Source: Planctomycetota bacterium (GTDB taxonomy: Bacteria; Planctomycetota; UBA1135; GCA-002686595). Taken from it: 13,069 nt of DNA. The DNA lies in assembly GCA_011524785.1 (NCBI GenBank), contig WTJQ01000057.1:1-13069 (forward strand), read 5' to 3'. Shown here in pieces: positions 1 through 7,688 of the stretch. The position numbers and the translations under genes are program-made. A model generated the notes under the pieces. It did not search any database, was not told the origin of the DNA, and saw only the letters and a list, made by a program, of their open reading frames with translations. Each line of letters starts with the position of its first letter. The stretch's first letter is position 1.

Positions 1-848
1 TGCGCGAAGTGGTCCGAGGGCACGTCCGCGGGGCGCGCGCTGTCGGGCACGGCCTCGACGCGCTCCTGCTGGACGAGCGCCACGCGGCGCTCCAGCTCAC
101 GCACGCTGTCGAGGTAGCGATCCAGGCCCGCACGATCCTCGGTCCCGAGGCTCCGGCGCAGGTCGGCCGCGTCCGCACGGACGAGGTCCAGGACGCTGCG
201 GCGCCGCCGCGCGCGCCGGCTGCGGTCCGCGGCCGTCGCGAGGTCCGCGCCGCCGCGGAAGAGGCGGTCGAAGAGCCGGACCGGATCGGTCTCCTTCGCC
301 AGGGGACGCTGCGCGTCCACCCACGACAGGTGGCTGGAGTAGGCGCAGGAGTAGCCGGAGTCGCACTGGCCCGCGGTCCGCGGGGGCTCCCCCCCGACGG
401 CCAGGCCGCGGAAGGGCGTCGCGCCGGAGGCGTGCTGCGCCGCCACCTGATCGACGGAGACCCCGGCCTGCACGGCGCCCTCGGCCTTGAGGGGCTGGGC
501 ACAGGTGAGCCATGCGCCAGAGGCCCGCGCGTGGTCGCCCGCGCCGTCGCCGTTGGAGCGCGCCTTGTCGCAGGTGAGGCCCCGCAGGTGGGTCACCTCG
601 GTGGCCAGCTCCCCGAGGAGGTCGAGGGTGCGAGGGATCCCCGCCACGTCGGGCTCGCCCGCGGGACGGCGCCAGGCCTCCACGTGCACGCCGTTGGGCA
701 CGTAGACGAACAGCAGGCGTCGAGGGGGCGTGGGCGTGCTGCCCGCGCGCGCCATGGCTCCGAGGAAGGGCAGGCCCAGCGTCACTCCCGTCCCGCGCAG
801 CACGGCGCGACGCGAGAGGGGCGGGGTGCAGCGGAGGGACGGCGTCAT
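1..848 (-). CDS. DUF1552 family Tat-secreted protein, 3' end cut by window edge
   Basis: Reads from an ATG at 848 to the left edge, giving the first 282 residues; the C-terminus lies outside the window. The N-terminus carries a twin-arginine export signal: SRRAVLRG at residues 12-19 followed by a hydrophobic stretch (VTLGLPFLGAMARA), so the product is predicted to be exported folded. After this come LLFVYVPNGVH and a Leu-Arg-Gly-Leu segment, with DHARASGAWLT and the GYSCAYSSHLSW segment further on, all typical of the DUF1552 family. Its start overlaps the stop of the upstream DUF1592-type gene by four bases (ATGA, 845-848) and no Shine-Dalgarno is visible, so translation is probably coupled. 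DUF1552 and DUF1592 genes are habitually paired in Planctomycetota and related phyla. The biochemical role of DUF1552 is not established; the partnership suggests a periplasmic role with the cytochrome-like protein. Confidence 0.9.
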   Translation of the reverse strand, partial: MTPSLRCTPPLSRRAVLRGTGVTLGLPFLGAMARAGSTPTPPRRLLFVYVPNGVHVEAWRRPAGEPDVAGIPRTLDLLGELATEVTHLRGLTCDKARSNGDGAGDHARASGAWLTCAQPLKAEGAVQAGVSVDQVAAQHASGATPFRGLAVGGEPPRTAGQCDSGYSCAYSSHLSWVDAQRPLAKETDPVRLFDRLFRGGADLATAADRSRRARRRRSVLDLVRADAADLRRSLGTEDRAGLDRYLDSVRELERRVALVQQERVEAVPDSARPADVPSDHFA

Positions 849-3043
849 CGGGCGCGAGGGGCGAGGGCCGACTCCAGGATGGACTCGATCAGAGCGTGCA
901 GGGAGGGCTCGGGTCCGAGATTCTCGACCAGGGCCTCGAGACGGAGCAGCTCGTCCGAGGTGAGGACCGCGCCGCGGCTCCAGGTCGCCAGGGTCCGCGC
1001 GAGGTGAGCGAGGAAGCGCGGATCGTCGGCGAGGGCACGCGCGAGCCCCAAGGGCCCATCGAGCACGAGGCCGTCCGGCAGCTCGCCGCGGTCGTCGACC
1101 TCCCCCGTGCGCACGCGGCCGATCGCGTCGAACCGCTCGAGGGCGAAGCCCAGCGGGTCGAGCGCGGCGTGGCACGAGGCGCAGCCCGGCTGGGTGCGGT
1201 GCACCTCGAGGCGCTCGCGGATCGTGAGGCTGGCATCGTGCGGTGCGGTCTCATCGAGGGTCGCCACGCCGGGCGGGGGCGGCGGCGGAGGGTCGCCGAG
1301 CAGCGCCTCCAGCACCCACTTCCCGCGCAGGACGGGCGAGGTCCTCGCAGGGTCGCTCGCTGCCGTCAGCGGCCCCGCCATCCCGAGGAGGCCCCGGCGC
1401 GGCGTCGCGCCCAGGTCGGCCGAGGGTGCTTCCGCATCCAGACCGTAGTGCGCGGCGAGGCGCGGACCGACGGCGGTGGTCGTCGCCGTGAGCAGGGCGC
1501 GAACCGGCAGCCCCTCCTGCAGCACGTCGCGGAAGAGCGCGATCGGCTCCTCGACCATCTCCGCGCGCAGCGCGTCGTCGAACTCCGGGAAGCGCTCGGG
1601 GTCCGGCCGGTGCGAGGCGAGGCGGTTCAGCTGCAGCCACTGGGGAACGAACCCCTCGGCCAGCCGCTCGGCGCGCGGGTCCGCGAGCATCCGGCGTACC
1701 TGGGCCCGGACCTGGGCCGGGGTCCGCAGCCGGTCCCGGTCCGCGACGTCCAGCAGCTCCCGGTCGGGCAAGCTGCCCCACAAAGCGAGCGCCAGCCGCT
1801 CGGCGACCTGCGCCGGACCTGGGTCCGTCGCCTCCCACGGACGCACGAAGAGGAAGTGGGGCGAGGCCAGTACGGCCGCCAGCACGGTCCGGGCCCGGGC
1901 CTCGAAGCTGGGGGCGTCGCGCGTCGCGTCCTCGAGACGGTCGATCTCCCCCTGGGTGGGCCAGCGACGCCATGCCCGCCGGGTCAGGGCCCGCACGAGG
2001 TCCGGGAACGCGGCCTCTCCGCGGCGGCGCAGGTCGATGGCCTCCAGGAGCTCGCGCTGGAACGCCGTCGCGGGTCGCGCGTCGAGGGGACCCTCCAGGA
2101 GGACCTCGGTGACCGTCACGTTGCGGTCGCGCTCGCCCGGGTCCTCGGCCTCGGGCTCGAAGTAGTCGTTGAGGAAGGCAAGGCCCACGCGGTGAGGCCC
2201 CTCCTCGAGCCGCACCTCGGCCGCGACCCAGGCCGCTGCGCCGGGTCCCTCGCCCGTCAGCTCGACGCCGTCGAGGACGCGCTCGTCCACGACGACTGCG
2301 ACGCGCGCGAGCTCGTCGCCGGCCTGGTCCGCGAACGCTCGGCCGGAGACGCGGTACAGGCCCGCTCGCGGCACGAGGATCGACGCCGTGGCCGCGCCGG
2401 TCATCGGGAGTCGACCGCCCAGGCCTCGGGGGTTCTCCAGCTCCTCCAGGAGGAAGCGCTGCGGCACGGCGCGCTCGACCTCGGGCAGGGCGATGGCCTC
2501 GTCCGCCACCTCGAGGACCCGGTCGATCCAGACCTCGAGCCAGGCGTCGTCCGTCAGGGACCCCGAGGCCACGACGTCGAGCGCGTGCAGATCCGTCTCG
2601 ATCGGCAGGGCGTCCTCGTCGAGGCGCACGCCCGTCAGGTCCTCCACGGCGTTGCGGAGCTCGCGGCGGGTCAGGCGCCGCGGGCCTGCCGGAAGCGGCA
2701 CCGGCACGGAGTCGTCGAGCGTCGCGAAGGGCTCCAGCAGCTCGAGGGCAGCCGCGACCTCGGCGGGGTCCGGACGCGGCTCGTCGAGCGGCGGCATGGT
2801 CCCGTCGGCGAGGCGCTCGTGCACCCAGGACCAGGGCTCGACCTCGGCTCCAGCACTGGCGGCCGGCAGGACCTCGAGGCTGGGCCCGACCAGGTCGAGT
2901 CCAGCATCCGGCCGGTCCCCTCCGTGGCACTGGAGGCAGTGCCGCTCCAGGAACGGGCGCAGGGGATTGGGCTCGGTCGTGCCGTCGTCCTGCAGCAGCC
3001 CTGCGACCGAGAGGGTCAGCAGCACGGAGGGCAGGAGGGCCAT
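845..3043 (-). CDS. planctomycetal cytochrome-type protein (PSCyt1/DUF1587/DUF1595/DUF1592/DUF1588/DUF1585)
   Basis: A 732-residue exported protein. A short hydrophobic signal (about residues 1-17) is followed by a cytochrome c-like module with heme motif CLQCH at 36-40 and a TMPPL segment at 82-86 that could give the axial Met. A DUF1587-like segment (RRLTRRELRNAVEDLTGV, 122-139) follows, then a beta-rich stretch at about 215-320 that looks like a sugar-binding-type sandwich. DUF1595- and DUF1592-like parts cover about 335-510. A DUF1588-like part (about 548-645) contains the family's poly-proline run (584-591) and a second heme motif, CASCH at 621-625. A DUF1585-like end runs from about 650 to 715. 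GGAG lies two bases before the ATG. The family is thought to act in periplasmic redox chemistry linked to polymer use, but no substrate is known. It is upstream of, and overlaps, the DUF1552 gene, forming a two-gene operon. Confidence 0.93.
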   Translation of the reverse strand: MALLPSVLLTLSVAGLLQDDGTTEPNPLRPFLERHCLQCHGGDRPDAGLDLVGPSLEVLPAASAGAEVEPWSWVHERLADGTMPPLDEPRPDPAEVAAALELLEPFATLDDSVPVPLPAGPRRLTRRELRNAVEDLTGVRLDEDALPIETDLHALDVVASGSLTDDAWLEVWIDRVLEVADEAIALPEVERAVPQRFLLEELENPRGLGGRLPMTGAATASILVPRAGLYRVSGRAFADQAGDELARVAVVVDERVLDGVELTGEGPGAAAWVAAEVRLEEGPHRVGLAFLNDYFEPEAEDPGERDRNVTVTEVLLEGPLDARPATAFQRELLEAIDLRRRGEAAFPDLVRALTRRAWRRWPTQGEIDRLEDATRDAPSFEARARTVLAAVLASPHFLFVRPWEATDPGPAQVAERLALALWGSLPDRELLDVADRDRLRTPAQVRAQVRRMLADPRAERLAEGFVPQWLQLNRLASHRPDPERFPEFDDALRAEMVEEPIALFRDVLQEGLPVRALLTATTTAVGPRLAAHYGLDAEAPSADLGATPRRGLLGMAGPLTAASDPARTSPVLRGKWVLEALLGDPPPPPPPGVATLDETAPHDASLTIRERLEVHRTQPGCASCHAALDPLGFALERFDAIGRVRTGEVDDRGELPDGLVLDGPLGLARALADDPRFLAHLARTLATWSRGAVLTSDELLRLEALVENLGPEPSLHALIESILESALAPRAR

Positions 3044-3110
3044 GGCTCCAATCTAGATCACGCCGAGCAGGCGGGGGAGGGGTGTGCGTCCCCCCTCGGG
3101 ACGATCCTCC
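3044..3110 (-). terminator. possible weak hairpin after the YedF-like gene
   Basis: The 67-base gap between the YedF-like stop and the DUF1592-type start holds a G-rich then C-rich stretch. Bases 3077-3082 (gagggg) can pair with 3092-3097 (cccctc) across a nine-base loop. There is no U-tract. It may help end transcription of the upstream operon, or the gap may hold the promoter of the cytochrome gene. I could not recognise a clear promoter here. Confidence 0.25.
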
Positions 3111-3437
3111 TCAGAGGGTGATGACCTTCTCGGCCTTCCCCATGGCGGACACGATGTCGTCCATCGAGGCCACGGTCCCCACCGCGGGCTCGACCCCGTA
3201 GTGCTGCAGGCAGGTCCCGCAGGGAACGAGCTCGACGCCGCGCTCGTCGAGCATGCCGAGCTCCTGCAGCACCGGCGAGTCGGCGGCCGTGAGCTTGACG
3301 CCGAGGTTGAACATCAGGATCGCGTCGAGGTCCTGCAGGGCCACGGCCTTCTGGAGGAAGGTCTTGAGGATGCGGGCGCCGAGATCGGGGTCACCGCTCC
3401 CCATCTGGTCGCGGTCGAGGACGAGGACGGTCTGCAT
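3111..3437 (-). CDS. stand-alone YedF C-terminal-like (DsrE/DsrF superfamily) protein
   Basis: A 108-residue protein that matches the pattern of the C-terminal domain of YedF, the selenium-metabolism-associated sulfurtransferase-like protein: an N-terminal strand MQTVLVLDRDQMGSGD, then LGARILKTFL, a FNLGVKLT segment, VLQELGMLDERGVELVPCGTCL with the paired cysteines C73 and C76, and a C-terminal VITL. Canonical YedF has an N-terminal TusA-like domain, which is absent here. The CGTC pair suggests a persulfide- or thiol-based role. It starts 63 bases after the stop of the FdhF/YdeP-type molybdoenzyme on the same strand and is probably cotranscribed with it. GGGAAG lies 8-13 bases before the ATG and may serve as ribosome site. 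The neighbouring enzyme uses Cys rather than selenocysteine, so a selenium role is unlikely; delivery of sulfur to the Mo cofactor is a guess. Confidence 0.8.
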   Translation of the reverse strand: MQTVLVLDRDQMGSGDPDLGARILKTFLQKAVALQDLDAILMFNLGVKLTAADSPVLQELGMLDERGVELVPCGTCLQHYGVEPAVGTVASMDDIVSAMGKAEKVITL

Positions 3438-3500
3438 GGGGCCATCTTCCCAGGCCGAGGGCCCCCATGGGGCGCGCGCCCTGTCGCAGCGACGGCCCGC

Positions 3501-5720
3501 TCAGCGCCGCGCCACGCGCACCCGCGCGTTGTAGTCGGGGACGCCGCCCTCGGCGTCGACGCGGTTCGCGGCGAGGAGGGTGTTGGTCTCGGGCCAGTGG
3601 CCCTGGATGGTCCCCTGACTCACCTCTGCGAGGAAGACGCGGCCGTCGTAGGTCCCGTGCTCGCTCGTGACGCGGATCGGGTCGTCGGCCGAGAGGCCGA
3701 GCCGCTCGGCGTCGGCGGGCGCGAGGAAGAGGTGGTCGCGCGCCGCGCCCGTCAGGTGGTCGACCTCCTCCTGGATCATCGAGTTGAACTGCTTGCCCCG
3801 GCGGGTCGCGAGGGTGAAGACGTCCGGATCGGTCTCAGCGACCGGAGGCGTCACGCGGGCGAAGTGGGCACGCCCGTCGGCCGTCGGGAACCTCCGGTCC
3901 GCGCACAGGTGCGGCCCACCCCACTGGAACTGGTCGCCCTGGCGCTTCAGTCCCGCGATGCCCTCGTAGGCCGGGACGCTGCGCTCGATGTCGGCACGGA
4001 TGGCTGCGGCGTCCTCGAAGTGGAGCCGGTCGTAGCGCTCGGGGTGCACGGCCCGAGCCAGGTCGAGCAGCATCTCCCACTCCGAGCGCGCCTCGCCCAC
4101 GTCGTGGCCGGGGACGTGCGGGTTGAAGATCACGCGGCGCTCGGTGGTCGTCTCGGTCCCGCCGCCCTCCTGCTCGTAGCGGGTCCGCGCCGGCAGCAGG
4201 TACACCACGTCCTCCGGCTCCACCAGCATCTGGCTCGTCACGACGATGTCCGAGTGGATGCGCAGGGGGATGCGCGCGAGGCCCTCCTCCACGCGCTCGG
4301 GGTCGGGCATGGTCTCGAGGAAGTTGCCTCCGATGCAGTAGAAGGCATCGAGCTCGCCGTCGCGGGCTCGCTCCAGGGTCTCCACGGTCGTGAGTCCCCG
4401 CGTGCTCGGCAGCTCGAAGCCCCACAGCTCCCCGAAGTGAGCGGCGCTCTCCTCGCTGATCGGGACGCCCCCGGGGAACACGGTCGAGTAGGCCCCCATC
4501 TCGGCACCGCCCTGGACGCCGGAGTGCCCGCGGATGGGCATGAGGCCACACCCCTTGCGCCCGACGAACTCCTTGAGGAGCGCGAGGTTCACGATCGCCC
4601 GCACGCCGTCGCTGCCGTGGGTGTGCTGCGTGATCCCCATGGACCAGACGAAGACCCCCGTGGAGGCCTGGCCGACCTCCTGAGCGAAGGCCTCCACCTG
4701 CTCGCGCGTCGTGCCGGCGGCCGTCACCAGCTCGTCGAGGTCCAGGGACTCCAGGTGCTCGCGATAGGCGTCGAAGCCCTCGGTCGCGGCCTCGATGAAG
4801 CCCTGGTCGTACCACCCGCGCTCCACCATCACCTTCTGGACGGCGCTGAGGAAGGCGAGGTCGCCGCCGACCTTGACCATGTAGACCCCGTCGTTGAGCT
4901 TGGTCCCGAACACCGCCGACGCCGGTGTCGAGGGGATCCAGTAGCGATCCATGCCCGGCTCCCGATAGGCGTTGACCATCAGCACGCGGGCGCCTCGGCG
5001 CCGCGCCTGCTCGAGGTACTTGGTGGCGACGGGCTGGTCGTTCGCAGGGTTCGAGCCGAAGAACACGATGAGGTCGGCGTCGTACCAGTCCTTGTAGGAG
5101 CAGGTGGTCGCCGCCACGCCGACCGTCGACTTCAGCCCGGCGGTGCTGGGCGAGTGACACAGCCGCGCGGAGTTGTCGACGTTGTTCGTCCCCAGGAAGC
5201 GCATGACCTTCTGGGCCGTGTAGTAGACCTCGTTCGTCACGCCGCGGCTGGTCACGAACATGGAGGTCCGGTCCGGCTCGAGCGCCCGCCAGCGCTCGCC
5301 GACGTCGGCGTACAGCTCCTCCCAGGAGACGCGGGAGAAGCCGGGCTCCCCGCGGCGTCGCCGCATGGGGTGCGCGAGGCGTCCCAGGTCCCGGAGCTCC
5401 CGGGAGCTCCGGGAGCGCAGGGCAGCGGCGTCCCCGAGCAGCCCGTGGTCGAGCGCCCCCATGGTGTTGAGGCGCAGCAGGTTCAGGCGCACGAGGCACA
5501 GGTGCGTCCCGTCGATCGTCCAATCCTTCAGGCCGCTCGTCCCCAGCGCGCAGCCGTCGCACACGCCGCGCGTCAGGATCCGCCACGCGTAGCGCAGGTT
5601 GTCGCGGTTCCGCCACGCGATCTTGAGCATCTCCCGGAAGTGCTGCGGCTTGGTGTGACCCAGTCCGAAGGGGGACGGGTCGTACGCCAGGTCGAGGCTG
5701 GAGCGCGTGCGCTTGGGCAT
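3501..5720 (-). CDS. FdhF/YdeP family molybdopterin oxidoreductase alpha subunit
   Basis: A 739-residue protein, close in length to E. coli YdeP. It has the molybdopterin oxidoreductase body and a C-terminal dinucleotide-binding domain (about 640-739). Near the N-terminus are C54, C57 and C75 (CDGC, then HLC) instead of the four-Cys Fe-S motif of formate dehydrogenase FdhH. RLCHSPSTAGL at 186-196 aligns with the RVUHGPSVAGL of FdhH, so C188 replaces selenocysteine as the probable Mo ligand. FGSNPANDQP (221-230), a MGITQHTHG segment and RGHSGVQGGAEMGA are further family hallmarks, as is the late HWPETNTLL. The open frame continues upstream to 5915, but the ATG at 5720 (MPKRTRSS) fits family starts and leaves room for the divergent gene. 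The substrate of this family is unknown; YdeP has been linked to acid resistance in E. coli. Downstream is the YedF-like gene. A perfect palindrome lies inside the coding region (5389-5414). Confidence 0.92.
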   Translation of the reverse strand: MPKRTRSSLDLAYDPSPFGLGHTKPQHFREMLKIAWRNRDNLRYAWRILTRGVCDGCALGTSGLKDWTIDGTHLCLVRLNLLRLNTMGALDHGLLGDAAALRSRSSRELRDLGRLAHPMRRRRGEPGFSRVSWEELYADVGERWRALEPDRTSMFVTSRGVTNEVYYTAQKVMRFLGTNNVDNSARLCHSPSTAGLKSTVGVAATTCSYKDWYDADLIVFFGSNPANDQPVATKYLEQARRRGARVLMVNAYREPGMDRYWIPSTPASAVFGTKLNDGVYMVKVGGDLAFLSAVQKVMVERGWYDQGFIEAATEGFDAYREHLESLDLDELVTAAGTTREQVEAFAQEVGQASTGVFVWSMGITQHTHGSDGVRAIVNLALLKEFVGRKGCGLMPIRGHSGVQGGAEMGAYSTVFPGGVPISEESAAHFGELWGFELPSTRGLTTVETLERARDGELDAFYCIGGNFLETMPDPERVEEGLARIPLRIHSDIVVTSQMLVEPEDVVYLLPARTRYEQEGGGTETTTERRVIFNPHVPGHDVGEARSEWEMLLDLARAVHPERYDRLHFEDAAAIRADIERSVPAYEGIAGLKRQGDQFQWGGPHLCADRRFPTADGRAHFARVTPPVAETDPDVFTLATRRGKQFNSMIQEEVDHLTGAARDHLFLAPADAERLGLSADDPIRVTSEHGTYDGRVFLAEVSQGTIQGHWPETNTLLAANRVDAEGGVPDYNARVRVARR
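5389..5414. repeat. 26-bp perfect palindrome inside the molybdoenzyme gene
   Basis: Bases 5389-5414 equal their own reverse complement, centred between 5401 and 5402; the two halves are themselves related because ggagctcc occurs twice (5393-5400 and 5403-5410). It encodes an Arg/Ser-rich stretch, LRSRSSRELRD (101-111), just before the DLGRLAHPM motif. It could form a hairpin or cruciform, or be a short local duplication in a family linker. Confidence 0.85.
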
Positions 5721-5832
5721 GGGCGCGAGGATAGGGTCTGCTGGCTGCCTGCGGACGGGAGCGGTATCGTGATCGCCCCCGCGAATCCTGGAGGGAGCCC
5801 CTCTGGTCGGTCCGGGATCGAGGAGGCCCTTC
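5721..5832. promoter_or_regulatory. divergent intergenic region, molybdoenzyme / ferritin-like gene
   Basis: This 112-base gap separates the divergent starts of the FdhF/YdeP-type gene (minus) and the small ferritin-like gene (plus), so both promoters must lie here or inside the genes. I could not identify convincing -35/-10 hexamers. The only clear signal is GAGGAGG at 5820-5826, a strong Shine-Dalgarno six bases before the ATG of the plus-strand gene. The molybdoenzyme start has no comparable site. Confidence 0.5.
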
Positions 5833-6480
5833 ATGGAGAGCGCGCTGCGGATGGACGAGCGGGAGGCGGACCTCGCCGCCCGCACCGAGGCCGCGCTCTG
5901 GGACGACCTGATCACCGAGTCGGACGCGCCGCGCCTCTCGAGGTTCCTGCGCAGCTGCCCGGCCCAGCTCTCCGACGCCTTCTGGAGCGCCCACGAGGCC
6001 TGGCTCGCGGACGAGCAGCGCCACTTCGAGGCGGTGTTCGAGGTCTACCGCTCGGCCTTCGGCTGGGACGCCACGCGGCAGGAGCGGCTGGAGGCCCGGT
6101 GCGAGGACTTCGCGCCGATCGCCCACCTGTTCGACGACGAGCTCGCGGTCCTCTGCCTGGGCGCGTACGACGAGCTGGTCACCATTCGGGGCTACCGCGG
6201 CAACCTCCCGCTCTACCGGACGCTGGGGAGCGAGGCGGAGCGCGCCATGCGGGCCGTCATCGCGGACGAGGGGCGCCACTTCCGCACGTTCGTGAAGCTG
6301 GCGCGCGAGCGGCACGCGGAGGACCTGGGGCGCGTGCCCGCCCTCGTCGCGCGCATCCGGGGAACGGAGGGCGTGCCCTACGCCGCCACCTTCGTGCTCG
6401 ACCACGACGACCCCGTCTACGGGGACGACCTGTACGACGAGGCCGCCGAGCTCCTGATCCGGCGGCTGCGTCCGCGCTGA
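5833..6480 (+). CDS. small ferritin-like (probable diiron) protein
   Basis: A 215-residue, highly charged and mostly helical protein without a signal peptide, preceded by a strong GAGGAGG ribosome site. Two ExxH motifs sit where the ferritin-like fold would put them: E61-x-x-H64 (DEQRHFEAVFEVY) and E146-x-x-H149 (ADEGRHFRTFVKLA), with acidic residues E103 and E114 in the helix between (DDELAVLCLGAYDEL). An acidic residue of an earlier helix could complete a six-ligand carboxylate diiron site. The ligand pattern is that of ferritin, rubrerythrin and MiaE relatives, but I do not recognise a named family. It is transcribed divergently from the molybdoenzyme and ends 19 bases from the convergent SDR gene. 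A role in iron or peroxide handling, or as a diiron oxygenase, is inference. Confidence 0.75.
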   Translation: MESALRMDEREADLAARTEAALWDDLITESDAPRLSRFLRSCPAQLSDAFWSAHEAWLADEQRHFEAVFEVYRSAFGWDATRQERLEARCEDFAPIAHLFDDELAVLCLGAYDELVTIRGYRGNLPLYRTLGSEAERAMRAVIADEGRHFRTFVKLARERHAEDLGRVPALVARIRGTEGVPYAATFVLDHDDPVYGDDLYDEAAELLIRRLRPR

Positions 6481-6499
6481 GCCTTCACGCAGGGGGCCG

Positions 6500-7474
6500 T
6501 CACGCCCCAGCGAGCGCGGCCAGCCCGGACTCCGCGAGGCCGGCGTCCTCCACGCACCGCCGGAGGAGGTCCTGGACCCTCGAGGCGCTCGGCCGGGTCC
6601 AGGGCAGGGGGTACTGCCCGACCGGCTCACGGTCGAACCACAGGCCGCCGCGAGCGCGAGCCGCGGCGTCCAGCGGCGCGGTGAGCAGCCAAAGAGCACC
6701 GTCGGCACCCTGGTCCGGCGTCCGGAGGAAGGGCCCCATGCGCCGGTGGAAGGCGGGGAGCGACTCGCGCACGGCGCGCGTGTCCACCCAGCCGGGATGG
6801 ACGCTGAACGAGGCCGCCTTGGGGCCGAGGAGCCGATGGAGCGCGTCGGCGACGACGATCTGGCCGCGTTTCGTGCGCGCGTAGGAGCGCACTTCGTCGT
6901 AGCCGTCCTTGCCCTCGACCCCGTCCGCGAGCTCCGCGGGAGCGAGGCCCTGCGTGTAGGCGCCGCCGGACGTCATCCACACGAGGCGTCCGCCGCCCGC
7001 GCGCAGCCGCGGGAGCAGCGCCTCGGTGAGGACCAGCGGGCCGAGGAGGTGCACGGCGTACGTCAGCTCGAAGCCCTCTGGGGAGCGGATCCGCTGGAGG
7101 GGCAGGAGGCCGGCGTTGTGGACGACCCCATCGAGCGGCGCCGTGGGCGCCGCGCACGCGGCGGCGCGCACCGCTGCGAGGTCGGCCAGATCAGCGAGCA
7201 GGACGGTGGCGCCGCCAGCCCCCGCGGCGAGGACCTCGCCCTCGAGCGCGGCCGCCCGCCCGGCGTCCCGGCACAGGAGCTCGAGGTGCGCCCCTCGACT
7301 GGCGAGCCCCAGGGCGAGGGCATGCCCGATGCCCTGGGTGGCCCCGGTCACGAGGTAGTGCCTGCCCTCCAGGTCCGCGGGGAGCGGCGGCCCCGCGAAC
7401 CGCCGCGCGTGACGCTCGAAGCCTCGACGGTCGAAGGAGCGCCAGACGAGCAGGTCCTGAAGGGTCGTCGGCAT
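6500..7474 (-). CDS. DHRS12-like short-chain dehydrogenase/reductase
   Basis: A 324-residue SDR-family NAD(P)-dependent oxidoreductase. The cofactor loop TGATQGIG is at 43-50, followed by the ADLADL segment, HNAG, catalytic Ser in MTSGG, and the YARTK (Tyr-x-x-x-Lys) catalytic pair, then VHPGWVDT. The N-terminal extension (WRSFDRRGFERHARRF), the PGWVDTRAVRESLPAFHRRMG segment and the GLWFDREPV end resemble human DHRS12 and its bacterial relatives. The frame is open back to 7627, but the ATG at 7474 gives the family's usual length and the extra residues upstream are low-complexity. The substrate is unknown; DHRS12-like proteins are often assumed to act on lipids or ketones. It converges with the ferritin-like gene and is divergent from the penicillin acylase-like gene. 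Confidence 0.9.
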   Translation of the reverse strand: MPTTLQDLLVWRSFDRRGFERHARRFAGPPLPADLEGRHYLVTGATQGIGHALALGLASRGAHLELLCRDAGRAAALEGEVLAAGAGGATVLLADLADLAAVRAAACAAPTAPLDGVVHNAGLLPLQRIRSPEGFELTYAVHLLGPLVLTEALLPRLRAGGGRLVWMTSGGAYTQGLAPAELADGVEGKDGYDEVRSYARTKRGQIVVADALHRLLGPKAASFSVHPGWVDTRAVRESLPAFHRRMGPFLRTPDQGADGALWLLTAPLDAAARARGGLWFDREPVGQYPLPWTRPSASRVQDLLRRCVEDAGLAESGLAALAGA

Positions 7475-7688
7475 GGACGTGGTCGGTGCGAGGGCCGGGG
7501 TCCCGGATCGAGGCAAGGAGGTCCACGCAGCGGAGCTGCAGACGCATCCGGGGAGCGCGCAGGATGACGACTGCGTGAATTCGGCTGCGCTGTCCCCCAT
7601 TGTGGGCGGAGAGGGTTGCGGGTTCACCGCTCGCGGTCGACCCTGGGGGACTCGGATCCCCGCGGCCCCCTCTCTGCGCCCCTCTCTC
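7475..7688. promoter_or_regulatory. divergent intergenic region, SDR / acylase-like gene
   Basis: About 214 bases between the SDR start (minus) and the chosen acylase start (plus). It should hold both promoters, but I find no convincing promoter hexamers, operators or strong hairpins. The plus-strand acylase frame is open through it, back to an ATG at 7473, so part of it could be coding if an earlier start (for example GTG at 7602) is used. Confidence 0.4.

Noticed and set aside
896..3121. Long plus-strand open frame opposite the cytochrome-type gene
   Set aside because: The minus-strand frame has heme motifs and family domains throughout, while this product is Arg/Glu/Gly-rich and without recognisable motifs.
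5150..5170. Selenocysteine in the molybdoenzyme, because a YedF-like gene is adjacent
   Set aside because: The codon at the Sec-equivalent position (C188) reads as Cys (TGT) and no in-frame TGA occurs in the gene.
5721..5915. Upstream extension of the molybdoenzyme frame to an ATG at 5915
   Set aside because: It would overlap the divergent ferritin-like gene, and the added residues are Arg/Ser/Ala-rich with no similarity to YdeP N-termini. The ATG at 5720 fits the family.
3084..6884. Very long open frame on the plus strand, opposite the molybdoenzyme
   Set aside because: It is an out-of-frame shadow of the GC-rich minus-strand gene and runs through the ferritin-like gene in another frame. 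Its product is Arg/Gly/His-rich low-complexity with no family motif.
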